DNA of 64,000 bases from Mimachlamys varia (lineage: Eukaryota; Mollusca; Bivalvia; Pectinida; Pectinidae), in NCBI GenBank assembly GCA_947623455.1, contig OX392533.1, forward strand, positions 34,098,229 to 34,162,228, read 5' to 3'. The first letter of the stretch is position 1; each line of letters opens with the position of its first letter. Positions 33,315 through 45,511 of the stretch are shown piece by piece. A model generated the notes under the pieces. It saw only the letters and a program-made list of their open reading frames with translations. It searched no databases and was not told the DNA's origin. Position numbers and translations under genes: made by a program.

Positions 33315-34102
33315 GTTGTGGTAAACAAATCGTGCGTTTATGTGTGCGATTAGAATCGCATACACGCACGATTTGGTACAATTGGTCGATACATATTACG
33401 GAATGACAAACATATGGAACTCTTTTGTCCAAAAACTATGAAAATTCGCATCATATTTATTGGGATAATGTCAATTTTACAATATACAGTAAACAGTATT
33501 ACAGTGACTATGAGACAGTCAAGTGTGGGTTTAGCTCCCCGGTTACAGACTAGGTAAATAACATGCCAGAGTTTTACATGTCCCGTGTCCCGCTACGACA
33601 GCCATTACTGAGCGATCGTTATGAAAAAAAACTGGACTCTTATAATAAGTTATTTGAAAACCCCCTCTCCTCCCCACCACTTTACCTGTTTTCTCACAAA
33701 GGCGAATGTTGTAAGTGCCCCTGCCCAGAGACATCTACATATATTGTCTTTGTACAGGTACAGTGTATAACTTGGTAAAAACTGCCAATATTTACCTGAA
33801 TGAGAATGTGTTGGTAATTAACATGTGTCTATTTGGTTTGTTTCAAAAAATACAAAAAGGATATTACTAATTTTAAAAAATGTATAGATAGAAATATCAG
33901 CAAATGTATATAGTTAAAATATAGAAATATGTTTAAAACAACTAGTGCGAAACTGTATATATTGTTAAACCATTTCTAAATTAACATCAACCACGATTGT
34001 CATCGCACAATGTTAGATGGTGCGCCCACATGTGCGTTGGAAATAATCACCCGGGATCGCATCGTTCGCACATCGTGTAACGTTGTACGATCCCACAACT
34101 TT
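33315..34102. mobile_element. ~0.8-kb DNA element with AGTTGTGG ends, copy 1
   Basis: The left end AGTTGTGGTAAAC and the right end (inverse AAGTTGTGGGATCGTAC) are imperfect inverted repeats. 'tgcgatcgcac'-like palindromic words lie near both ends. The interior aligns with 45512-46380 almost throughout ('ttattgggataatgtcaatt', 'gacagtcaagtgtgggttt'). No transposase is visible; the small open frames are not conserved between copies. It lies in intron 1. Confidence 0.65.
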
Positions 34103-34503
34103 GTTTTAAATGCCTCATTCATACAACTTTTTTTCATTTATTGAGAAAATATCAAGGAAATAATTTTAAGCATTGTGTCACTTATCTATGTATCAACACT
34201 TATAAACAATGCATCGATTTCGAAATAAAAAACGATTTCGTGACCATTTACCAAAGAGCAAGGTATTATTTTATTCAGCATGAACAGGTACTGAGATTAC
34301 ATATATATTACAATGTGTTACAAATGCAAGATTACAAAGAAAGAGATGTAGACCCATTGAGCTTGTGCCTTTTAAATGTTCAAACATATTGAAGTATACT
34401 ACCAACGGGCCCGGCAATATACCGAAAAAATAAGTAAAGCGGCATTATTAAATATTAACGTTTAACCCTCACCTCGTAGATGTATTTCAATTTTATGTTG
34501 CAG

Positions 34504-34771
34504 AGCCGCATTCATTTTATTTTGGATATCCTTCGCATGTTCGAGAATCATAAACCACCACTATTTTGACGACAGCCTAAGAAGAGTAGCATACCGCGCG
34601 GCGATACCGTATGGTCCGCTGCAGTGTGGAATATTATGTAGCCTTGAAGGCCGCTGCGAGTCCGTCAATTATCACATGAAATCCCTCATCTGTGAACTAG
34701 TTGAAACATCAGCTTCTAACGTTTCGGATTCTGAAGGATGGGTGTCTACGTCGGATCTTTCTTTCGTCGAT
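34504..34771 (+). CDS. Exon 2: signal-peptide core and PAN/apple-like domain
   Basis: The acceptor 'tttatgttgcag' leads into phase-2 coding sequence, and the exon ends phase 0 at GAT|gtaagt. The translation begins with a hydrophobic core AAFILFWISFACS, a plausible cleavage region after ACS. It continues RIINHHYFDDSLRRVAYRAA, then LQCGILCSLEGRCESVNYH and SLICELVET, and near the end EGWVSTSDLSFVD. The C-x3-C-x5-C-x-S-x-N-Y...C spacing is that of PAN/apple modules at the N-terminus of many mollusc secreted proteins. Such modules bind proteins or carbohydrates. A competing acceptor two bases downstream (phase 1) cannot be excluded. Confidence 0.75.
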
Positions 34772-35039
34772 GTAAGTATTACATAATCATTTCTATTGAT
34801 TTTAGTTTCTTAACGTCCCATTGCCATAGATAAGGTCATTGATACCAATAAGAATGATAATTTATGCCAATAGAAGAGGTCATTAATAACAACAGAAATA
34901 GTGAAGGACATTCATTTATAGATGAAAAAACATCAAAGTATATCGAAACGTCAACAATGCAATGTTCTGATCTCACAATTTATATCGGTCATCTTTATAG
35001 CATATAGTATGATCATTTAAAGCTTATGAATCACGATTT

Positions 35040-35710
35040 CAGGTAAATTGAGAAAAAAAAGAGAAGACCAAAGCGTCAAACTAAACCATAATCCGAGCTC
35101 AAAATCGATTAAACTAGGGGCAAAATATGAACAAAGTAAATATTTACAAGGAGACCCTCGTAAAAGTACAAGAGATTACGACAAGGAAACGTCTTCTACT
35201 TCATTGACGACACCTGCCATGGAAAGTTTAGGTCATAGCCAAGTAAGCACCAATCCTCAAAATGAGAATCGAGTCATCATTATAAATCATAACAAGTACA
35301 CACACTAATAAGCAAACTCAAAAACGTCCATCTTCATATCACCAAAAGAAACAATAATTCTCGATGAGATCAAGATGGCGACCATAAAACTTGCCCATAG
35401 TCATCATCAACCTGCATGTTCTAGAATAACGAATGCATTGCGACAAATTAACACCATAGGATGGGGATGCAGGGATGTTACTGTCGAGAAAGGGAAATTT
35501 CACGATCGGCAAATCGAAATCCCCATGTTTATCATACAGCTTAGTAATTTGTCTGTGTTGGTCATAGTTCAAATAAAGGTCGAGGTAAGAAGCTGATGTT
35601 TGAGAGTCTGTTGCGTCTATAATCTCAAGTTCAGTAGAACAGCACATTTCTTGTTGCTTACAGACAACAAGCAAATCGTCGATAAAACATAAACAAGTCA
35701 GCCAGTCGGC
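35040..35710 (-). pseudogene. Penelope-like fragment: RT C-terminal part and 3' tail
   Basis: The minus-strand frame includes STELEIIDATDSQTSASYLD, LYDKHGDFDLPIVKFPFLDS, NIPASPSYGV and GKFYGRHLDLIEN, the blocks that follow the YIDD box in the 17275-18170 copy. The tail runs to about 35040. It lies in intron 2, in inverted orientation to the next fragment. Confidence 0.7.
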
Positions 35711-36084
35711 GCAATTAGTGAGTTATTGTCATATTGTAGCCACAAGATATATTGCTTGGAAATTTAACAAAATTTAATCGGATTATATTTGTTGTCATGA
35801 TTGCAAGGAGGCGGCAGAAAATGACAATTTTCGTTAATCGAGGGGCCACAAGGCCGCCAAATAACGTCCGACAAAGTGGCTTCTATTCTTGTAACCCTAC
35901 CTTGCGCTCACACTGTTTGAATTTTTGTCATCATCCGAAATCATTAACATGAATTTTACACAAAATAAAACTTTTGTATTCCTCGATATTTTGCTAATTT
36001 GGTTACATTTTTATAATATACTAATCTTGATTTCATCTGAATGACCACATTTGTCGGTTAACCGAAAAAATAAGATAAATGGTG

Positions 36085-36820
36085 AATTCTATTTTAACCT
36101 CGATCTTTACTTAAATTATGACCAATACGGGCAACTTACTACTAAGCTGTACGATAAATGTGACGATTTCGATTTTCCGATCGTGAACTTCCCTTTCTTG
36201 ATAGTAAAAGCCCTGCTTCCCCATCCTATAGTGTTTACATGTCACAGTTGATTCGTTATTCTAGGGCTTGCTCTGAATATCGAGATTTTCGTGATAGATG
36301 TCAACTGCTGACGAACTTACGACACAGGGATTCGAGAGATGCAGGTTGATGAAGACTATGGGCAAGTTTTACGGTCGCCATCGTTTTCTCATCGAGAAAT
36401 ATTCTGTATCTTTATGTGATATGACGATGGACGCTTTTAAATTTGCTTATTCGCCGTATTAAGGCCTACCTAAGGGGGCCATAATGTTGACTTAAGGGGG
36501 GGGGGGGAAGCAAAGCAGATTCATTTTTTTCCCTTTTGTCCTTTAAATTTGTATATGACTGCACAGTTTTGAAGGTTGTCGGGTTAGCGACACACAGTTG
36601 AGACTTTTTCCCCTGTACCTTCGAGACGAATTGGAATAGTGTGAAACTGTGCTATATGACTTTGGTTTACGTACTATAAATTGCCCCCTCCTTAATGTTG
36701 GCTTTAACACTGTGTATTAGTGTTCTTACTTGTTGTGATGTAAATCTTTCCTTTGTTCATATTTTGCCTTATATTTTTAGTTTAATCGATTTTGAGTTCG
36801 GATTATTGTTTTATTGACGC
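36085..36820 (+). pseudogene. Penelope-like fragment (+) with 3' tail
   Basis: Frames contain DLYLNYDQYGQLTTKLYDK, DDFDFPIVNFPFL, then after a shift GKFYGRHRFLIEKYSVSL. The tail words 'ctttcctttgttcatatttt' and 'ttaatcgattttgagttcgg' close it at about 36820. A G-run and other sequence at 36480-36710 separate the parts. It lies head-to-head with the preceding minus-strand fragment within intron 2. Confidence 0.65.
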
Positions 36821-36907
36821 ATTTTAAAGTAAACACTTTATGCCATGTCTGTTCTAGTTAGCTCAAATATTCAACAATAATAAATAAACGTTTTCTTTTA
36901 TTTTTAG

Positions 36908-36998
36908 GAAATGTTAGGTTCATGTGCAAGTGTAAACATTACTGAAGTCAGCTTATGTGCCCGTCTACGAAATGGAGGAAACGCTCATTTGGCGAAAT
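36908..36998 (+). CDS. Exon 3: short cysteine-bearing linker
   Basis: The acceptor 'cttttatttttag' is pyrimidine-rich. The 91-base exon starts phase 0 (EMLGSCASVNITEV...) and ends phase 1 at AAAT|gtatgt. It encodes 30 residues, EMLGSCASVNITEV then SLCARLRNGGNAHLAK, with two cysteines and one NIT glycosylation sequon. Its phases fit exon 2 (0) and exon 4 (1) exactly. No named domain; it links the PAN-like and CCP modules. Confidence 0.7.
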
Positions 36999-37334
36999 GT
37001 ATGTATATATTGTTCTATGCATTGCTTTAAAAAGTCCTTTCTGAGTCATATAATATATTTACATTTCTAGATTTCTAGCGAACTTGGACTTAATATACCT
37101 ACCAAAGATTTGGAAGGTTATTTCCGATGAGTTTCAAATAATATGACATAGCTCCATCTATTAATGCCAGTGCATATAGAGAATAGTGTTGAACAAGCAT
37201 GTTTGTCCGCATTGCACCCGATTTAGCGGTAAGGTGTCGGATAAGTGTCATACCTCGTTTATATTATATGGTGAGTTTGCCCCCCCCCCACGTCGTACAA
37301 GACAGCCCATCACAACATACTCGCCTACATCAAC

Positions 37335-37600
37335 TGCTTACCTTCACCTCTACTTAAACTCTGACCAACATGGACAGCTTACTACTAAGCTACACGATAA
37401 ACGTGACAATCACAATGTTCGAGCGCGAGCTTTCCATGTCTTGATAGTAACATCCCTACTTCTTTAACCCATGGTGCTTGCATGTTGCAGTTGATTCGTT
37501 ATTCTAATCGCGATTTTCGTGATTGATGTCGACTGCTGACAAACTAACAACACATGGATTCGAGAGATGCTGGTTGATCAAACAATGCGCAAGTTTTATG
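37335..37600 (+). pseudogene. Penelope-like RT fragment
   Basis: Contains STAYLHLYLNSDQHGQLTTK and LHDKRDN in frame, followed by diverged continuation words. Intron 3. Confidence 0.55.
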
Positions 37601-37861
37601 GTGGGGATCTCAAACGTTTAAAAGTAATGACTCGGGAGTAGGTCTGCAAAGGCGTAGCAGACCCTTGGAATAAATCCTAAATCATGTATGTGACTGTCTC
37701 TTTATGCCAAGTAATTGCAATTGTATTTATATTTCTATGATGTGAATCGAAACTGTTGAAAAACTATGACTCGAGAGTTAAGTCTGCAAGGGTGTGGCTC
37801 ACCCAGAGACAATCATGATATCAGGATTGTGTTCGTTTCTTTATGTCAATCAATGGTTTAT

Positions 37862-40177
37862 TAGCTCACCTGGCCCGAAGGGCCAAGTGAGCTTATGTGA
37901 TGGTGCAGCGTCCGTCGTCCGTCCGTCCGTCCGTCCGTCAACTTTTTCCTTTTAACGACTTCTTCTAAAATACCGAAAGGCCCAGTGACATGAAATTTGG
38001 CTGGTATATTTCTTGGAAGGAGCTGAACAAAGTTTGCGAAAAAAAATCACTTCGACCTAATTTCAAGGTCACAGGGGTCAAAAATGTCGAAACCTTCAAA
38101 CAACTTCTTCTAAAATACCGTCAGGCATAGAGACTTCATATTTGACCAGTAGCTTCCTTGGATGAAGCCAAATAAAGTTTGCGAAAAGAAATGACCTTGA
38201 CCAATATTCAAGGTCACAGTGAGGTAAAATCTATTTTAACCTTGAAACATCTTCTTCTGAAATACCAAAAGCCCTAGAAACATGGCATTTGGCTGAAAGG
38301 TTCCTTGGATCAAGCCCAACAAAGTTTGCGAAATAAAATGACTTTGACCTATATTCAAGGTCACAAGGGTCAAATCTGTTAAAACCTTTAAACGACTTCT
38401 TCTGAAATACCAAAAGCCCTAGAAGCAAGATATTTTGCTGAAATGTTTCTTGGATGAAGCCCGACAAAGTTTGCGAAAAGAAATGACCTTGACCTATATT
38501 CAAGGTCACAGGGGTCAAATCTGAAAAAAACCTTTAAACGACTTCTTCTGAAATACCAAAAACCCCAGAAGCATGACATTTGGCTGAAATGTTTCTTTGA
38601 TGAAGCCCGACAAAGTTTGCGAAAAGAAATGACCTTGACATATATTCAAGGTCACAGTGGTCAAATCTGTTAAAACCTTTAAACGACTTCTCCTGAAATA
38701 CCAAAAACCCCAGAAGCATGACATTTGGCTGAAATGTTTCTTGGATGAAGCCCCACAAAGTTTGCGAAAAGAAATGACCTTGACCTATATTCAAGGTCAC
38801 AGGGGTCAAATCTGTTAAAACCTTTAAACGACTTCTCCTGAAATACCAAAAACCCCAGAAGCATGACATTTGGCTGAACTGTTTCTTGGATGAAGCCCGA
38901 CAAAGTTTGCGAAAAGAAATGACCTTGACTTATATTCAAGGTCACAGGGGTCAAATCTGTTAAAACCTTTAAACGACTTCTTCTGAGATACCAAAGGCCC
39001 TTTGAAGGATGATATTTGGCTGAAAGGTTCCTTGGATGAAGCACGACAAAGTTTGCGAAAAGAAATGACCTTGACTTATATTCAAGGTCACAGGGGTCAA
39101 ATCTGTTAAAACCTTTAAACAACTTCTTCTGAAATACCAAAAGCCCTGGAAGCATGATATTTAGCTGAAAGGTTCCTTGGATGAAGCCCGACAAAGTTTG
39201 CGAAAAGAAATGACCTTGACTTATATTCAAGGTCCAAGGAGTCAAATCTGTTAAAACCTTCAAACAACTTCTTCTCAAATACCAAAAGCCCTGGAAGCAT
39301 GATATTTGGTTGAAATGTTTCTTGGATGAAGCCCGACAAAGTTTGCGAAAAGAAATGACCTTGACCTATATTCAAGGTCACAGGGGTCAAATCTGTTAAA
39401 ACCTTTAAACGACTTCTTCTGAAATACCAAAAGCTCTAGAAGCTTGATATCTGGCTGAAAGGTTTCTTTGATGAAGCCCGACAAAATTTACGAAAAGAAA
39501 TGACCTTGACTTATATTCAAGGTCACAGGGGTCAAATCTGTTAAAACCTTTAAACGACAACTTCTGAAATACCAAAAGCCCTGGAAGCATGATATTTAGC
39601 TAAAAGGTTCCTTGGATGAAGCCCGACAAAGTTTGCAAAAAGAAATGACCTTGACTTATATTCAAGGTCACAGGATTCAAATCTGTTGAAACCTTCAAAC
39701 AACTTCTTCTGAAGTACCAAAAGCCCTAGAAGCATGATATTTGGCTGGAAGGTCCTTCCATGAAGCCTGACAAAGTTTGCAAAAAGAAATGACCTTGACC
39801 TATATTCAAGGTCACAGGGGTCAAATCTGTTAAAACCTTTAAACGACTTCTTCTGAAGTACCAAAAGCCCTAGAAGCATGACATTTGGCCCAAAGGTTTC
39901 TTGGATGAAGCCTGACAAAGTTTGCGAAATGAAATGACCTCATTTGCCTAGAGACATGATATTTGGCTGGTAGCGTCCTGGGATGAAGCCAAACAAAATT
40001 TGAAAATGAAAATGATGTTGTCTTATAAGGTCACAGGGGTAAAATATGTTTAAATCTTAAGATGTTCTTCTAAATGTCTTACATTAAAAGATTTCAGGGG
40101 ACTTTAGGGTTACACTATAATATGGTGTAATAGAGATTAATACCAGGTGAGCGATGCAGGCTCATTGGGCCTCTTGT
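37862..40177. mobile_element. Tandem-array element D (longest, ~14 units of ~145 bp)
   Basis: Complete element with the hairpin end 'agctcacctggcccgaaggg', repeated 'gtccgtccgtccgtcc', about 14 units, and the right end 'gcaggctcattgggcctctt'. The units are more alike than those of A-C, so the array is younger or has been homogenised. Each unit contains TGACCTTGA and TCAAGGTCA seven bases apart (for example 38920-38944), followed by CAG-GGGTCA. It occupies 2.3 kb of intron 3. The 199-codon minus-strand frame (38679-39278) is a by-product of the array. Confidence 0.85.
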
Positions 40178-40194
40178 ATTGTTAAAGGGTGAAA

Positions 40195-40775
40195 ATCACA
40201 ACAAAATCCAAATTGAACAAGTTACAATTTTAAAGTCTTTTCCTCTATTTCCCATATGTTGCACCTTCCCTCCGGTCCCAGGTGAAGGGGTCTGAGGTTC
40301 AGAGTTACCATTTATGCAAAATATGTTTGTTGTTTCAAAATGATTTTCTGACAGTTGTCCCCAAAGATGTTTCTGACCAAATAGGGATACAATTCATTCA
40401 GTAGTTTATGACAAATAGCGATGACGATTATGCAAAATCTGCTCCCCTTCTCCAAATGATGTGTCTGACCAAATTGGGCCCCCTTCTCCAAATGTGTCTG
40501 ACCAAATTGGGTTACAATCCAGTAAGTATTTTATGACAATAGCGATTTAAAAGGCTTTAAAGATTGTTCTGTCGGGCCTCGTCCCTCTGACCCCAAGGGG
40601 GTGGGTCGAGGGGGTAGCCGAGTCAGCATTTACACAAAATTTGTTTTCCTTTCCCTAATGATGTTAAAGGTTCTGACCAAAGTTGGTTAAAATCAATGAA
40701 GGACTTTATGACTAGTAAGAATTTAAAGGAAATGTTGACGGACCGACGGCACTTCGGGCTTGGTGAGCTAAAAAA
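40195..40775 (-). repeat. Unit repeat with 'cttcgggcttggtgagct' end
   Basis: Units with 'gatgtttctgaccaaa' and 'atgacaaatagcgat', of the same family as 30408-31032. Intron 3. Confidence 0.55.
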
Positions 40776-40829
40776 ACAATTTAACGTGCAGTTCGAACCT
40801 AACAAACAAATGTTCATTTTTGTAGTTTA

Positions 40830-41500
40830 GTCCCCTATTAGTTTACCTGCTATCTGTTTGTCCGTTTATCTGCCTGTCAACTTTTTGGGATTTACGCGCA
40901 TTATCTCTGCAACATGTGCACATACTGAACTTAAAAATACGATATACATAACACCATCGGATATCTAGTTCAAGTTCTGATTTGGTTACTATGTTTTGTA
41001 CGGCCCTTGACCTTAGAAAAATTCCAATAATTCACAGTTTCGGTGCATTTCCTATGCAATATGTGCATATATTGAACTGAAATTCTTAAGTTCTGATTTG
41101 GTTATGGCTGAAATGTTTGACAAGATACGCCCCTTGGAAAGTTCCATATGCGGGACCAAAGACTTTTTAGTCCCCTACTGGTGAAAACAGGGGGGGGGGG
41201 GCAGCTATATAGATTTTCCTTGCTGTTTGTCAGCACTATAACGACTTTCATCAATCTTCACATACTTGTTAAAAAATAGTATATCTTGATCAATTTCGAG
41301 TCTCAGGGTTGTCAGTTTAAGGTCACTTGCTATTTACAGAAAATTAATTTCAACACTCCTGTGTCTGGTTTCATCATGGATTTCTATCAAGCAGCACACA
41401 CTTAAAAAAAAAATTAAAACTTTTTTGGAGGAGTTCGAGTTTTAGGATTGTTTTTTATGTAATGAATTATTGTATCTTAATAGATTGTGGGGGCCGGTAA
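40830..41500. repeat. Two abutting repeat families
   Basis: 40880-41150 holds inverse units of the 23990-24229 family. From 41170, a 'tagtcccctactggtgaaaa' end with a G-run starts a 'caccag..ttc-gagt-ttaggat' family seen again at 53160-53800. Confidence 0.5.
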
Positions 41501-41608
41501 GGGACATGTATTGCTTCATCAATACTCATTATGCTTGTTACATATTGTGACTTTTGAAAAATCACTTAACGCAATTACTAAAATATATATATGCTTGCTA
41601 TTCATCAG

Positions 41609-41788
41609 ACTGCCCAGTGCCAACCTCAGTATCAAATGGTAATGTGACGTTGGATAACAGGAACATTGGCGATATTATCACATATACATGTGATTATTGT
41701 TATAACTTGAATGGGAGCTCAAATTCTACATGCCAGTCTGATGGACAATGGTCAGCCGGAAATGTACAGTGCATTCATCCCGCAAGAG
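41609..41788 (+). CDS. Exon 4: complete sushi/CCP domain
   Basis: The acceptor 'gctattcatcag' and donor AGAG|gtaata bound a 180-base, phase 1-1 exon, the standard single-exon form of a CCP module. The translation has four cysteines in order: CPVPTSVSNGNVTLDNRNIG, DIITYTCDYCYNLNGSSNST, then CQSDGQWSAGNVQC, plus an extra cysteine in CDYC. The hallmark 'Y.C...Y.L.G....C..DG.WS...C' is present. CCP modules are extracellular, disulphide-bonded (C1-C3, C2-C4) and found in complement regulators, adhesion proteins and scavenger-type receptors. NVT and NGS/NST sequons suggest glycosylation. Joined to exon 3, the first residue pair becomes Y-C. Confidence 0.92.
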
Positions 41789-41949
41789 GTAATACAATGA
41801 AACAGCGTTTCAAAGAAAGTATATATATATTAAAAAAAATAACCTCTCGAATAGCAGAGGAACAAGAGAGAAATATCGTATATGTCTAAAACGTTGTAGA
41901 TGTATCCACATCTATTGAACGTTTTCACCCGAAAAAAAACACGATTTAA

Positions 41950-42120
41950 TTATCGTCTCGCGCCCGTATAAATAACATTCAATTTGGCAGTACAAAGTAT
42001 GCTGCCGAAAGTCCCAGCTAAAATCCCCCCCCCCCCCCCGGTCACAGTATACTGACAACGATTTAACCAGTAGTTCCATCCCAAAAAACTGACTGCTAAG
42101 CAAGGAGAGGTAGCTGCCAT
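41950..42120 (-). repeat. Dispersed 'cagtatactgacaacg' repeat
   Basis: Has 'agtatgctgccgaaagtccc', a C-run and 'accagtagttccatccc', of the 18789-19210 family. Intron 4. Confidence 0.5.
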
Positions 42121-42127
42121 TGTTTCT

Positions 42128-42410
42128 ATTGGTTCAAAATGCAGATCACTGTTTTCACTCGGTTATATAGGATCTGACAACGCCCAATAAAAGGTCCTCT
42201 TCTAATGACCTTTGTTGACTCTCTACTTCACAACACTACAGGATTTTCTAATTGGAGATAGGATACAGATAACTTTTGACACAAGTCATTTCATCTCAAT
42301 ATGCTTATTGAGCTTGTTGTGACGAAATGACAACGTACACATCATTCAAGCAACGAACATTCTCTAAATGGTGATTTGATAGGTTCCTAAATTTAATCGC
42401 ATCATACAAG
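42128..42410. mobile_element. Degenerate CAATCTGATT element
   Basis: Keeps 'gatctgacaacgcccaataa', 'atgacctttgttgactct' and 'gtgacgaaatgac' in the right order, but the terminal repeats are eroded. Intron 4. Confidence 0.55.
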
Positions 42411-42686
42411 TACGATCATGCAATTAGAGCAGCTGTTACAATTCTTATCCCCTTACTTGCAGGGTAAGAAAAGTTATTAATGAAAAAAATAAAACGCTTT
42501 CTCAAATACCATTGAAAAACCCCTAACAAAATCTTTGATTTTCAACAAACCTTTTTAAAAGATTAATTTATTTAAATGTTTCATAATGTTATATAAGCGT
42601 GTTAAGTTAAGGTATTTCAGAAAATATTGTACTTTTTGTGCTAAAGCTCATTTGGAAAACAATCTGATGATTATATTCACAATTGA

Positions 42687-42947
<261 letters not shown>

Positions 42948-42994
42948 TAAAATTACTATAGATTTGAAGACAGTATATATATGATTGCTTTGAA

Positions 42995-43560
42995 TTACAG
43001 CTTTAGAAAGGACAACCTGTGGGTTATTCGAACGTTGTCGTCGACAGGAGCCCATTATTGTAATATTGTGTGACCTCCTTTTTTGTGCTTCAAATTGCAT
43101 ATGTAGGTTCCCCGTAGTGCCTAGTTGTTCTTGTTCAATTTCGAATCATCCAATTAAAAAGTTTGCCGAAATACGGCCATCTTTGATTTACAGTCATAAT
43201 TTGTTACTGCTAATTCTTTAAGGGGTAATGGATTGATAATTTTCAAAGTCCCTATGTATGTTCCTTTGGTGTAATTTGTGCATGGTAACATATTCGATAC
43301 ATAATATGGCCGACATACAGTAATAGTTTGTTACCGCTATTTCTTCAGTCGTACTGTGTGGATCAATTTCAAATTTCATATTGAAGTTACCAGTGGTGCT
43401 AAGTTGTGCATGGTTCATTTACGGACAGACCCAATAAACAATACGGCTGACAGGCAGCCATATCATATTTCAAAAGAAAACGAAATACCACAGAGACTGG
43501 TTTTTTTACGGTACTGGATGGATCATTTCATATTTAATATGTAACATGAGATCCTAGAGG
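42995..43560 (-). repeat. Inverse 'ccaagatggccgc' units
   Basis: Three to four units with 'gaatcatccaattaaaa', 'aatatggccgacata-agt' and 'ggttcatttacggacagacc'. Intron 5. Confidence 0.55.
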
Positions 43561-44631
43561 GGTCTTGGTGCCCACTGTATACAATATTTATTTGTTCTTA
43601 AATCGTCGGATCTTTTCCCTTCCATGTCTTTTAATTTAGTTCTATAAAATATGATAATTTTCTAAGAAAAGGAAATATTAATTGAAAGATGGTACATGTA
43701 GCAGGAGTATTTTTGTTCCTTTTGATCAGTCCAAAACATACAGAACAACTGAGACCCAGCATAACCTACATATGAAACAAAACATTATCCTTGTCAAAAC
43801 CAAGATCCACAAAATCAAAAGGACATTTCTAAACACCAAGGGGAATTTGACCTTAATACATAGATAAAAGAAAATCAACTTTTCAAGAACAAATGAAAAT
43901 CTTCGATGTTAGGCGCCAAGATCCCTTTAGGATCTCTTAGTACATGTGTAGTACAGATATGCTTCAAAGATAGGTCATGAAGTCTGTTCATGTCTCTAGG
44001 ACTTTTTTGGAGAACATTTTAACATAACTCCTTAGATACACCTGTAAACAGGTGAAAGATAAGGCCTTCATGACCTACTTTTATGTTGACTTTTCGCCAA
44101 TGTGAGGAAGGAAAAAGGGTTGTCTGCAGGCCGCTACATTTTGCAGTTTACTTCGACATATCTTTTGCGCTATCACAAGGAGGCAAATTAATCAGCAAAT
44201 GCCGTTACACGTAATGCATACACGGAGTATTCGTCCTTAAATTACCGACAATCATCTCGTGTAATATATATATATATATTTATCATATGACTACCGTTAT
44301 ATGCGGTGTAATACAGCCATTACATAAATTGTCTATATTACACGCATGTAATAACACCTTCCGCTTTGCTGATTGGCTGATTCCTTGTTAACTGTATTAA
44401 TACGCACGGAAACGGTCTACTTCTTTTTACTGCAAAGAATACAATTGGCGACTGCTAGTAAAATGTAGTTGCCGATGAAGTTAAGGTTGACAACAAAGAC
44501 GAGGGTCGTTATAAAGTGTAAATAATTACATAAATCTAAACAATACTAATCTACACAAAAATTTATCGATCCGAGGATCCTTTTCCAACAGCGGTATAAC
44601 AGGATAAGCTGACGTCAACAAACATAACTTG

Positions 44632-44898
44632 CACAATCCAAAACACTGCCAACAAATCGACCTCAAACGGCGTCTTTTAAAGATGTTTGAACAAAATGTT
44701 CATTTGAAACATTCTCGATGCACAATCCAAAACACTGCCAACAAATCGACCTCAAACGGCGTCTTTTAAAGATGTTTGAACAAAATGTTCATTTGAAATA
44801 TTCTCGATGCACAATCCAAAACACTGCCAACAAATCGACCTCAAACGACGTCTTTTAAAGATGTTTAAACAAAATGTTCATTTGAAACATTCCCGGTG
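44632..44898 (+). repeat. 89-bp tandem repeat, three copies
   Basis: 'cacaatccaaaacactgcca' starts at 44632, 44721 and 44810, with a diverged fourth start at 44899. The copies are nearly identical, so the amplification is recent. Each has the word 'aaacggcgtcttttaaagat'. Intron 5. Confidence 0.92.
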
Positions 44899-45511
44899 CA
44901 CAATCAACATCACTGTTGACTTCCACGATGATAAGGATAATTCTCCAACTGTAGGGAAACGCCACACATCGGTTATGTGCGATAGCTAAGCGGCAACGAA
45001 CAAGTCCTTTTCGAGTGACGTCACGATATCGTAACATTCGGCCGGATTCATATATGGACTACCAGAGGACACTCGCCCGACACAGTCGAACTTAAAGTTT
45101 TTATTCATTGTTTCAAATCACTAGACAATTTATCAATCATAATATTAGTTGAAACTGTCTGAAATTTTGCAATAAGGTTTCTCTATGTAACAAAGTCGGA
45201 TATCAGGGTCTTGGCTAGGCAGTAATGAAATCAACACCGTATTTCATCTTATGCATATTTATTCCTTGTCTCATAGTTCAAAACCCTACAACCATAAAAA
45301 AAACGTTGTAGCCTCATCGAACGCGCCTATTCACTATCACACATACATATACATCAAACAGGTGCGCGCGTAATTTAAAATATCTGAACATAGACTTTAA
45401 TAGTTAAAATACAATTAATTTATTCAATTTACACACCTGAACAGTAATTCATAAAAAACCCATTTAAATAGATTTAATAGATTGTCTTTTACATTAAATT
45501 TACCTACTACA

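Noticed and set aside
34495..34560. Alternative start of the receptor gene at ATG 34495 in exon 2
   Set aside because: The ATG is one base out of frame with the PAN-like coding sequence; a spliced exon 1 with matching phase explains the N-terminus without a frameshift.
38679..39278. 199-codon minus-strand open frame, the longest in the window
   Set aside because: It is a translation of ~145-bp tandem units read through two frames; the same happens in all four array elements and no domain is present.
42010..42034. Poly-C run, and similar G/C runs at 19119, 22780, 29419, 36494 and 41191
   Set aside because: Homopolymer runs inside repeats; possible sequencing weak points but not a biological feature by themselves.
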